Part shown: positions 1 to 5,923 of the stretch, piece after piece
Layout of the letters: each line of letters begins with the position of its first letter
How positions within the stretch are numbered: position 1 is the stretch's first letter
DNA from: Acidobacteriota bacterium
GTDB lineage: Bacteria; Acidobacteriota; Terriglobia; Terriglobales; Acidobacteriaceae
Reading direction: 5' to 3'
Assembly: GCA_021780095.1 (NCBI GenBank)
Contig: JAJXZK010000219.1
Span: 1-7,676 of the forward strand
DNA length: 7,676 nt
Made by a program: the position numbers and the translations under genes
The notes under the pieces: generated by a model
Seen by the model: the letters and a program-made list of their open reading frames with translations, nothing else
Database searches by the model: none
Told to the model about the DNA's origin: nothing

Positions 1-294
1 AAGGACGTGATCGCTGTCGATCAGGATCGTCTCGGCATCCAGGGAGATCGGGTGAGCGCGGTTGGCCCGTTTGAAGTGTGGATGAAACCGCTGGCAGGTG
101 GTGCAAAAGCGGTGGCGCTGTTCAACCGTAGCGAGGCCGAATACCCGATCACGGTGGACTTCAAGTCGGTGGGCTTCGAGGGAGCTGTTCACGCGCGCGA
201 CTTGTGGTCACATAAGGACCTTGGAACATTGGATGGCTCGTACACGGCGGTAGTTCCGAAATATGGCGTCGTGATGCTGCGACTTTCCAAATGA
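1..294 (+). CDS. Alpha-galactosidase, GH27 family, C-terminal fragment (5' end outside window)
   Basis: The reading frame is open from base 1 and ends at TGA 292-294, giving the last 97 residues of a longer protein. The opening residues VIAVDQDRLGIQG match the conserved segment that ends the (beta/alpha)8 barrel of GH27 alpha-galactosidases (usual form VIAVDQDPLGKQG; here the usual Pro is Arg). EVWMKPLAGG, AVALFNRSE, DLWSHKDLG and the closing VPKYGVVMLRL then follow the family's C-terminal antiparallel beta domain in order. GH27 enzymes hydrolyse terminal alpha-linked galactose from oligosaccharides and polymers. The two catalytic Asp residues and any signal peptide lie upstream of the window, so activity and location cannot be judged. 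It converges on the photolyase gene with 10 bases between stops, and I see no hairpin terminator in that gap. An alpha-N-acetylgalactosaminidase of the same family cannot be excluded from this piece. Confidence 0.9.
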   Translation, partial: KDVIAVDQDRLGIQGDRVSAVGPFEVWMKPLAGGAKAVALFNRSEAEYPITVDFKSVGFEGAVHARDLWSHKDLGTLDGSYTAVVPKYGVVMLRLSK

Positions 295-304
295 ACCGAG
301 GCAA

Positions 305-1750
305 TCACCAAAGTGTGCCCGAAGCTGCGTGCTCACGAACCATAGCGATATAGCCTTGAGAGTCAAACTTTTTGCCGGTGGACGCTGCCGACATGTAACG
401 AACTTTTCCAAAGATGGGTCGATCGAACCATGCACGGTCGAATTTCCCAACGATAGCCCAGGCGATCCCAGCGTACCCGTTGGGATCGCGCCCATCCATC
501 TGATACTTGTCATTTAGCGCAACCGCATGAGCAAACGCCGTTGCCGGTTCGCGCGACCATTCCAGAATTTTCTTTCCCCAATACATGCGCATGTAGTTGT
601 GCATCCATCCGAAATGGACCATCTGCAACTGGGATGCATTCCACAACTCATCGTGGGTTTCGCCGCGCTCCAATTGTTCCAGGGTATAGGTCCACTCTCG
701 ACGATCGCGCGCGTGTTCGGCTAGCGACTGGCGTGCCCACGGTTCGGCACATTCAGAGGAGTCGTAATTCGGCGTGTACTTTACAAAATTGATCGCCAAC
801 TCGCGCCAGACGAGCAGCTCGTTAAAAAACGAATTGCGCGCTTCCTTGAGCGATGTGTGCTTGTTGACTGCTGCGTCCACGGCGAGTGCAATCTCTGTCG
901 GTCCGATGTGTCCAAAGTGGAGATAGGGAGAAAGCCGACTTGTACCATCCACGGTGGGCTGATTGCGCTGCTTATCGTAATCCGCCAGAAGGTGCTGGAC
1001 GAAAAATTGCAGTCGCTTGCGCGCCGTGTGAGACCCGCCGGTCCATCCTTCCACCGGGCCGACGGTTCGATCGAAGTTCTTCCAACCTGCGGTGATGTCG
1101 CCGTCCACCGAAAAACTATCGAAATTCTTCGGGCGTGCCCATGCATATTGTGCGCTTGGATTCTTCAGTGGATGCAGATAGTTTGGCAGCTCACGATACA
1201 GTTTGGGCCGAAGCACATAGGCGCCATACTGCGCCTTGGGGAACAATTTGCTCGGCACAACAACGTCGGCGTCAACCGTCCAGAAAGGGATGCGAATACG
1301 TTTCGCAATCACATGGCGCCATCGCTCTGGATCGCGACAAGGATTTTCATCGCCAATCAGGATGGCCGCGTTTACCTCTTCCAGAAATTTGTCAAGCGAA
1401 TTATCAGGCGGTCGCCGCACGATAAAGGAGATGTTGCGCTCGGCCAGATCGGCTTCGACGTCCGGCAAACCTTGATTCAGGAAAACGTAATGCCGCAGAT
1501 TCGCGTTGGGAAAGTTGGAGATGGCGGAAAAGTAAACAAGCAGCGGCAGGCCGAGCTCATTGGCGATGTTGACGGCACAGTCGACCGCGGCATTGTTGAG
1601 GCCTCGCTGGGCGCGCTGCATCCAGTACACGACACATGCGCTCTCGGCCTTCGGGGCACCGTCTCGCCGAACCGTCACGCGACGATCGACAGCGAACTCC
1701 TGTAGCGCTTTGGGGTGCGACGCAATGCCACCGGATTGCTTCTCAGTCAT
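305..1750 (-). CDS. phr: Deoxyribodipyrimidine photo-lyase, class II CPD photolyase
   Basis: This complete 481-residue protein repairs cyclobutane pyrimidine dimers using light and a reduced FAD cofactor in the cytoplasm. The N-terminal alpha/beta antenna domain starts near residue 38 (VVYWMQRAQRGLNNAA, the class II signature opening). The FAD-binding helical domain includes SRLSPYLHFGHI (271-282), ELLVWRELAINF (311-322), QLQMVHFGWMHNYMRMYW (374-391), LNDKYQMDGRDPNGYAG (412-428) and RPIFGKVRYM (444-453). The spacing of W370, W391 and W398 matches the class II electron-transfer tryptophans described for the Methanosarcina mazei enzyme (W360, W381, W388). With the same 10-residue offset, N413 matches its flavin N5-facing Asn403 and E311 its lesion-site Glu301. 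The ATG at 1748-1750 is preceded by a GGGGGAA stretch about 11 bases upstream. The first 35 or so residues are a non-conserved extension. Family assignment is very secure. Confidence 0.97.
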   Translation of the reverse strand: MTEKQSGGIASHPKALQEFAVDRRVTVRRDGAPKAESACVVYWMQRAQRGLNNAAVDCAVNIANELGLPLLVYFSAISNFPNANLRHYVFLNQGLPDVEADLAERNISFIVRRPPDNSLDKFLEEVNAAILIGDENPCRDPERWRHVIAKRIRIPFWTVDADVVVPSKLFPKAQYGAYVLRPKLYRELPNYLHPLKNPSAQYAWARPKNFDSFSVDGDITAGWKNFDRTVGPVEGWTGGSHTARKRLQFFVQHLLADYDKQRNQPTVDGTSRLSPYLHFGHIGPTEIALAVDAAVNKHTSLKEARNSFFNELLVWRELAINFVKYTPNYDSSECAEPWARQSLAEHARDRREWTYTLEQLERGETHDELWNASQLQMVHFGWMHNYMRMYWGKKILEWSREPATAFAHAVALNDKYQMDGRDPNGYAGIAWAIVGKFDRAWFDRPIFGKVRYMSAASTGKKFDSQGYIAMVREHAASGTLW

Positions 1751-1772
1751 CTGACCGCACTTCCCCCGTCCG

Positions 1773-1778
1773 ATTGTA
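1773..1778 (-). promoter_or_regulatory. Candidate -10 element (TACAAT) for the photolyase gene
   Basis: On the minus strand, TACAAT (1778 to 1773) differs from the sigma-70 consensus TATAAT at one position. A start about 7 bases downstream would give a short leader of roughly 16 bases that still contains the GGGGGAA ribosome-binding stretch (1762-1768). The hexamer 17 bases upstream (TTCGCT, 1801 to 1796) is a poor -35 box, so the call rests on the -10 and its position only. No light- or SOS-type operator is recognisable nearby. Confidence 0.35.
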
Positions 1779-1876
1779 GCGGGAGATGCTGTAGCAGCGA
1801 ACTCCTCGTCAGGAAAACGGTCAACGCGATTCGAGCGTGTGAAATAAAGATATGTCTGCCGTCGAGTGAATGAAAT

Positions 1877-2323
1877 TCAGAAGCGCAGTTCGACCGGGGA
1901 ATACCCGATCGTTTTGGATTTTTTCTCTACCCAAAGGAATAGCGTCTTGGGATTGTCGTTAACGCGCACGCCTATCACCACGCCGCTGCCATATTCCTTG
2001 GTCACTACGATTTTCGCTTTGGTGATGACGCCATAATCCCCGGAAGGACCCCAGTCTGATTTGAATTGGTCGATCGTATATAACTTGTAGCGATCGAGAT
2101 GCTGCTGCCAATCTGGGTCGCTGTTCCACAGCGCATACGCGTGCGAGTAGTCCTTGGCTTCAATCGCATGAAAGAACTGATTGACACGGTGCTCTTCCGG
2201 CCAGTTCCACCAGTACCAGGTGAAGAAGGCAACAAATGGAATGGCGATGAGAACGCCAATAATAATATTGCGGCGGATCAGTGCCTTGCGCGCGTCGTAC
2301 CTTGGTGCGTCGAGCAGCGTCAT
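1877..2323 (-). CDS. Conserved-type single-pass membrane protein of unknown function
   Basis: I do not recognise this 148-residue protein by name. Residues 1-18 are basic (R9, R12, K13, R17, R18) and are followed by a hydrophobic, aromatic-rich segment at 19-40 (NIIIGVLIAIPFVAFFTWYWW). This predicts an N-in, C-out anchor with a globular domain of about 105 residues outside the membrane. That domain begins with VNQFFHAIEAKDYSHAYALW (47-66), a pattern like the opening helices of NTF2/cystatin-like domains (F..A+..+Dy..Ay.L). Next come DQFKSDWGPSGDYGVI (85-100) and beta-strand-like stretches such as KIVVTKEYGSGVVIGVRV (104-121) and KTLFLWVEKK. There are no cysteines and no catalytic motif. The ATG at 2321-2323 has no Shine-Dalgarno sequence, but TACAAT lies 6-11 bases upstream, which would suit a leaderless transcript. 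Coding status is likely, because the protein-like composition runs to the stop. Function is open. Confidence 0.8.
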   Translation of the reverse strand: MTLLDAPRYDARKALIRRNIIIGVLIAIPFVAFFTWYWWNWPEEHRVNQFFHAIEAKDYSHAYALWNSDPDWQQHLDRYKLYTIDQFKSDWGPSGDYGVITKAKIVVTKEYGSGVVIGVRVNDNPKTLFLWVEKKSKTIGYSPVELRF

Positions 2324-2329
2324 GGAAAC

Positions 2330-2335
2330 ATTGTA
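2330..2335 (-). promoter_or_regulatory. Candidate -10 element (TACAAT), implying a leaderless start for the 148-residue protein
   Basis: TACAAT on the minus strand (2335 to 2330) ends 6 bases before the ATG at 2323. Transcription 7 bases downstream would begin at or next to the A of the start codon, leaving no room for a ribosome-binding site, and none is visible. The -35 region is poor (TTCCTT at 17-base spacing). The identical hexamer occurs before the photolyase gene. Confidence 0.3.
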
Positions 2336-2435
2336 AGACGCGACGCCATCCGAAGGAAACCAGAGAGACGCGGAAGCTTCGGGCGATCCCTACCGGATGG
2401 CAAAGTGCGAATGCCACAGCCTACTTCTGTCGGCG

Positions 2436-2452
2436 GCGGTTGACGCAACCGC
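2436..2452. repeat. Perfect 7-bp hairpin in the intergenic region (3-base loop)
   Basis: GCGGTTG (2436-2442) and CAACCGC (2446-2452) are exact inverted copies around a 3-base loop. The hairpin lies 34 bases beyond the stop of the 581-residue membrane protein on the minus strand. No T-tract follows on either strand, so it is not a textbook intrinsic terminator. It could stabilise the 3' end of the membrane-protein mRNA or fold in an upstream leader. The rest of 2324-2485 shows no gene. Confidence 0.4.
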
Positions 2453-2485
2453 GCCGAACACGGATGGTCCGGCCAGTCGCCATTC

Positions 2486-4231
2486 TCACTTGCCTGGCGG
2501 CATCACCGGTCGCTGCTGCCATCGCCACGGCCCGCGCGGCCCCAGACATTCCAGCTGGCGATCCGCGACCACCAGGCGGCTCTTTCCGCCATCCACAAAT
2601 TTCTCAACGGAATAGATCAGATCCGGATTGTCTTTGAAGGCGTTAGCAAATACGCTTGCGGGAACGGTGCTCGTATCACGATCCTGGTTCATGGCCAGAA
2701 TCGAAGCGCCGTATGTTGCATTTTCTGGCGTGCGTGCAATGTAAATTGCGTTCCTGAATGTGGCAAATCCTTCATGAAGCAGCCCAAACGAGCCCAGAAA
2801 CAATCCCAATACGATCCAGGGCCGGGGACGGATTTCTGGCAAAATCTGCGCGCAAACCCACCCCAGCACAAGGATCGGAACAAGATAGCCTCGGCTCGCG
2901 TAGTTATCGCCCTCGGGGAACCCAATGAAATAAGTGGAAACGAGAAATGCAATCGCAAGGGAAGCGAGTGCCACGTTATCCAGGCTTAGGTTCTTTCCAT
3001 GGGATATAAGTGCAATTGCGTGCAGCAGACAATTCAAGAAGATAAAGACAAGAAAGACTACAAAGGCGGCAGCGATCCTGTGGGACATTCCAAATACAGA
3101 AGCAATTCCCGGATGCAAAAAGATAAATTCGGGACTGGCGAGGTACGGGAATAGCCCGTCAATTCCTTTAATAAAAGGAAAGAGGAACCGAACATCGTGT
3201 GTCTTTCCCAGATAAATCCATAGGAGCGGCCAGATGAGTGCCGCCGTCAGGCATGTAACTCCAAAAAGTGGTTTGTAGTTTGCGCGGAATGTACGCAGAA
3301 CATAATACGCGGCGAAAGGCAGCGCACCCAGAAATGCAAACACGCTGCCATAGAATGCAAACGCCAGCAACACGCTGCATTGCACAGCTAAGGACCAGCT
3401 TTTTTCTTGCGCTCTGTCCCAAATGTGCCAGCAGAGGATCAACGCAACGGCAGTCGCCGCATGGTGCGGCGCCCACAGAATGCCTGTAAGCAGGGGCGGA
3501 AGATGAATGGGCGTCTCCGACGCACGCAGCCATACAAGATTGCGTCGAATATAGTACATCGCAGAAAAGAAGGATTCCAGCCCCGCCCAACAGGCGATCA
3601 AGTAGATTGCCCAATAGAGGTGCTGCCGGCTTCGACCGCGCGAAATTCCGACGTACAAAAGTGTCATGCAGAGAAGGAATTGATAGATGGCGCAGCCAAT
3701 CGCGAAGGCGGCCTTGATGGTGAATCCATCCAGCGGGATCGCCAGATATATGGCGGCGATCATCATCCACGGGGCATAGTACAACGAAAAATATCGATTG
3801 GGGACCAGGCTGCACTGAGCAGGATACCGAACGGAATGTACAAGTGAGTTGATCTCCTGGAAATGCCAGGTATCGTCGTACACGACCGCACCCACCAGGT
3901 GATGCAGGGGGCCTTCCAGCAAATACGGCAGTCGCGCGGCGGCCAATAAAAATATTACGGACAGAACGAGTAGCGACAGTCGGCGATGCTGGGCGCTGGA
4001 CAGATAATCCGGGCGAATGGAAGGGATCCACGGGGCGCGAAATATCGCGAATGCGGACACTCCGAAAAGCGCAAAAAACAAGTACGGCAACCAGTGGGTG
4101 TCCAGGCGCGCAACGTTCATCAAAAACATAGTCAGAAAGTCCGCGGTGAAAACCGCACAGCCGATTCGAGCCGCGTGTGCAGGAAAACTCTCCCAGCGCG
4201 GGAAATATCTTTCCTGTAACTGGACGTTCAT
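2486..4231 (-). CDS. Polytopic membrane protein, possible GT-C-type glycosyltransferase
   Basis: This 581-residue protein has roughly 12-14 hydrophobic segments, for example near 24-42, 47-65, 86-104, 153-167, 171-196, 205-225, 247-270, 281-312, 321-341, 385-410, 418-437, 448-464 and 471-488. The loop after the third segment carries VYDDTWHFQEI (117-127), then YP and VPNRYFSLYYAPWM (143-156). This resembles the first extracytoplasmic loop of GT-C enzymes (PMT, ArnT and relatives), where an acidic pair such as D119-D120 is catalytic and a P-x-Y-x-x-L/Y element leads into the next helix. GT-C proteins transfer sugars from polyprenyl-phosphate donors on the outer face of the membrane. The last 90 residues (about 490-581) are soluble and include YGASILAMNQDRDTSTV and DNPDLIYSVEKFVDGG, as if a small periplasmic domain followed. 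No glycan-synthesis genes adjoin it. The ATG overlaps the stop of a weak upstream ORF as ATGA, and only a poor GAGCG lies upstream. The membrane-protein call is secure; the GT-C assignment is inference. Confidence 0.85.
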   Translation of the reverse strand: MNVQLQERYFPRWESFPAHAARIGCAVFTADFLTMFLMNVARLDTHWLPYLFFALFGVSAFAIFRAPWIPSIRPDYLSSAQHRRLSLLVLSVIFLLAAARLPYLLEGPLHHLVGAVVYDDTWHFQEINSLVHSVRYPAQCSLVPNRYFSLYYAPWMMIAAIYLAIPLDGFTIKAAFAIGCAIYQFLLCMTLLYVGISRGRSRQHLYWAIYLIACWAGLESFFSAMYYIRRNLVWLRASETPIHLPPLLTGILWAPHHAATAVALILCWHIWDRAQEKSWSLAVQCSVLLAFAFYGSVFAFLGALPFAAYYVLRTFRANYKPLFGVTCLTAALIWPLLWIYLGKTHDVRFLFPFIKGIDGLFPYLASPEFIFLHPGIASVFGMSHRIAAAFVVFLVFIFLNCLLHAIALISHGKNLSLDNVALASLAIAFLVSTYFIGFPEGDNYASRGYLVPILVLGWVCAQILPEIRPRPWIVLGLFLGSFGLLHEGFATFRNAIYIARTPENATYGASILAMNQDRDTSTVPASVFANAFKDNPDLIYSVEKFVDGGKSRLVVADRQLECLGPRGPWRWQQRPVMPPGK

Positions 4232-4500
4232 CGGTCGCTCGAAAATCTGCTAGCACTCGGGCGCGAGCCGGCGGCGTAGTCCAGAGAAATGGAAGAGGGA
4301 ATGTTTCGTCTCATGGTTTCCGGCACACGCTCAATCGCACCCATGGGCCGTGACAATGCCGCGAGCGAGGATGACATTCTGAATGTTCTGCGAACAGTGT
4401 ACAAAGAAACAGCGCCCGACTGCCGAAGTATGTTTGCGAGGTCGGAAATGTAGACGGAGTGAACGCCTGCCGGATGCGCGAAGCTCACACGAATGGCCAT
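4228..4500 (-). CDS. Doubtful small ORF (90 codons) overlapping the membrane-protein start by ATGA
   Basis: An ATG-initiated frame runs through most of the 324-base gap between the ligase and the membrane protein. Its TGA (4230-4228) overlaps the downstream ATG (4231-4229) in the ATGA arrangement typical of translationally coupled genes. The product is rich in Ser and Arg (for example SSSLAALSRPMGAIERVPETMRR), with no transmembrane segment, cysteine or motif I recognise. No convincing Shine-Dalgarno sequence precedes the ATG. The first third uses codons plausible for this genome; the rest looks more random. It may be a real leader or coupling peptide, a decayed gene, or chance. Confidence 0.2.
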   Translation of the reverse strand: MAIRVSFAHPAGVHSVYISDLANILRQSGAVSLYTVRRTFRMSSSLAALSRPMGAIERVPETMRRNIPSSISLDYAAGSRPSASRFSSDR

Positions 4501-4555
4501 GAGCAGCGCCGAAAATTCACTCGCGCTCTAGCACGTAGCTGGCTTGTGAGAATCA
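4232..4555. other. Intergenic stretch without a secure gene
   Basis: These 324 bases separate the D-Ala-D-Ala ligase stop from the start of the 581-residue membrane protein. Apart from the doubtful 90-codon ORF on the minus strand I see no RNA gene, strong hairpin with a T-tract, repeat array or clear promoter. A promoter for the membrane-protein gene is presumably here, but no good -35/-10 pair stands out by eye. Confidence 0.5.
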
Positions 4556-5749
4556 TTACAGGTCATAGCGGTTGCTCTTTTTTTCTTCATGCCGCTCCAG
4601 CGCGAGCTGAATCAGTCGGTCGATCAGCTGGCTGTACGGGAGTCCGCTCGCCTGCCACAGCTTGGGGTACATGCTGATGGCAGTAAATCCGGGCAGCGTG
4701 TTGACCTCGTTCAAGTAAATTTTCCGCGGGCGTGTTCCGCTGGATACTCCCGGCTCCATCAGAAAATCTACCCGCGCCATTCCCGCCAGATCGCAGGCGC
4801 GAAACGCCTCGATCGCCATCTGCCGCACCCGCTTTGTCTCCGGCTTGGTAAGTTTTGCCGGGATGATCAACTGCGAGCCTTCGCTAAGATATTTGGCTTC
4901 GTAATCGTAAAACTCCTTGCATGGAATCACTTCGCCGACCACCGATGCTTCTGGCAAATCGTTTCCCAACACGGCGACTTCCAGTTCGCGTGCCTTGCTT
5001 CGCTTGCCACCGATACTCACCTCAATCACAATTTTGCGATCGTAGCTGGCGGCCAGATCGATAGCGATAGCCAGTTCCTTGCGATCATGTGCCTTGCTGA
5101 TGCCCACCGACGAGCCGAGATTCGCCGGCTTTACAAACATGGGATAGCGAAGCGCTGCCTCGACGCGGTGCATGGCCCGACGAGGATACTGCTGCCACTC
5201 GCTGCGCAGTAACGTAACATGCTTCGGGATCGGCAGCTTCGCGGCAGCGAACAGACGCTTCATGACGTCTTTATCCATTCCAGCCGAGGACCCGAGAACG
5301 CCGGAGCCGACATAGGCGATGTCCGCAAGCTCCAGCAGACCCTGCACCGTGCCATCTTCGCCAAAGGTACCGTGCAGCACTGGGAAAATCACATCCACGT
5401 TGAGCGATTTTTCCGCGCTGGTGCGCAGGGCCGCAAGGGAGCTGCCGGCATGTTCGGCAGACGAGGGGACAGGCTGCACCACAACTTCTTTGCCATGTTC
5501 CAACAGAGCAGCACCTGGAGTCGCCTCTGGATCGCCGGCGCGTAAATGCTGTGTTTCGCCAGTCGAGGTAGGCAGCAAATGCGCCGCATCACCTGCGGTC
5601 AGCCAACGGCCATCCTTGGTAATTCCAATCAGATGGACGTCATACTTGTTTTGGTCCATGGCCTGAAGAACAGACGCCGCAGACAGCAGCGAAACTTCAT
5701 GTTCGCCGCTGCGACCGCCAAAAAGAATGCCTACACGCAGTTTTTTCAT
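4556..5749 (-). CDS. ddl: D-alanine--D-alanine ligase, DdlA type
   Basis: This ATP-grasp enzyme joins two D-alanines into the dipeptide that ends the peptidoglycan stem peptide, in the cytoplasm. From the chosen start (ATG 5747-5749) the protein is 397 residues. Motifs in order are VGILFGGRSGEHEVSL (6-21), HGTFGEDG (126-133), GSGVLGSSAGMDK (148-160), FVKPANLGSSVGISK (205-219), ELEVAVLGND (255-264), FYDYEAKY (280-287), ARVDFL (325-330) and LNEVNTLPGFT (346-356), the last holding the metal-binding Glu and Asn. The Tyr of FYDYEAKY argues for D-Ala rather than the D-Ala-D-Lac ligases of the VanA type. The C-terminus (MYPKLWQASGL, LIQLALERH) follows DdlA closely. Two segments lengthen it: a linker at about 55-115 and SIGGKRSKA (245-253) before ELEVAV. 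The frame is open upstream to 5875 and could add 42 residues, but these lack homology features and the ATP-grasp N-terminus begins right at MKKLRVG. No strong Shine-Dalgarno sequence supports any of the candidate starts. Confidence 0.95.
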   Translation of the reverse strand: MKKLRVGILFGGRSGEHEVSLLSAASVLQAMDQNKYDVHLIGITKDGRWLTAGDAAHLLPTSTGETQHLRAGDPEATPGAALLEHGKEVVVQPVPSSAEHAGSSLAALRTSAEKSLNVDVIFPVLHGTFGEDGTVQGLLELADIAYVGSGVLGSSAGMDKDVMKRLFAAAKLPIPKHVTLLRSEWQQYPRRAMHRVEAALRYPMFVKPANLGSSVGISKAHDRKELAIAIDLAASYDRKIVIEVSIGGKRSKARELEVAVLGNDLPEASVVGEVIPCKEFYDYEAKYLSEGSQLIIPAKLTKPETKRVRQMAIEAFRACDLAGMARVDFLMEPGVSSGTRPRKIYLNEVNTLPGFTAISMYPKLWQASGLPYSQLIDRLIQLALERHEEKKSNRYDL

Positions 5750-5865
5750 GAGAGCGGAATGAAAGTTCAGTGTACTGCGAAGAGAAAGACTTCTCGCCCG
5801 CCAAATCGCTTCAATTCGCATTGCGTCGGCGGAGGTATAGCATTCGTCATGATCGGTGCCGCAGA

Positions 5866-5893
5866 TTAAAGACATCCCGCATCCATATAAGAT
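5866..5893 (+). promoter_or_regulatory. Weak candidate promoter for the aldo/keto reductase
   Basis: In the 174-base divergent region, TTAAAG (5866-5871) and TAAGAT (5888-5893) are separated by 16 bases. Matches to the sigma-70 consensus are 3/6 and 4/6. The overlapping TATAAG (5886-5891) is an alternative -10. This is the most AT-rich patch between the ligase and reductase genes, about 30 bases before the reductase start, but support is weak. Confidence 0.2.
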
Positions 5894-5909
5894 AAGCAGG
5901 CGAGTTGAT

Positions 5910-5917
5910 GGAGGAAG
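5910..5917 (+). promoter_or_regulatory. Shine-Dalgarno sequence of the aldo/keto reductase
   Basis: GGAGGAAG contains a full GGAGG core ending 9 bases before the ATG at 5924-5926. It fixes that start codon and is the only strong ribosome-binding site in the window. Confidence 0.75.
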
Positions 5918-5923
5918 CAGTCA

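Noticed and set aside
295..304. Shared terminator between the convergent GH27 and photolyase genes
   Set aside because: The 10-base gap holds no hairpin or T-tract, and none was seen in the adjoining gene ends.
857..1705. 282-codon open frame on the + strand opposite the photolyase
   Set aside because: It is fully antisense to a secure gene, and its product has no domain-like pattern; long antisense frames are common in GC-rich coding DNA.
1811..1838. TTGACC (minus strand, near 1831) as -35 box for the photolyase promoter
   Set aside because: It is a good -35 match, but it lies far too distant from TACAAT at 1778-1773, and no -10 lies 16-18 bases downstream of it.
1867..1879. TGAAT/ATTCA inverted repeat at the stop of the 148-residue protein
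   Set aside because: A 5-bp AT-rich stem is too weak and too likely by chance to call a terminator.
3168..4256. 362-codon frame on the minus strand overlapping the membrane protein
   Set aside because: It is rich in Arg, Pro, Ser and Cys with no hydrophobic helices. The overlapping frame gives a coherent polytopic membrane protein without a frameshift, so this is a shadow.
4589..5212. 207-codon frame on the + strand opposite ddl
   Set aside because: Antisense to the strongly conserved ligase core; no recognisable motifs.
5750..5875. 42-residue N-terminal extension of D-Ala-D-Ala ligase
   Set aside because: The frame is open but the ATP-grasp N-terminus starts at MKKLRVG, the extension has no family features, and none of the upstream ATGs has a good ribosome-binding site.
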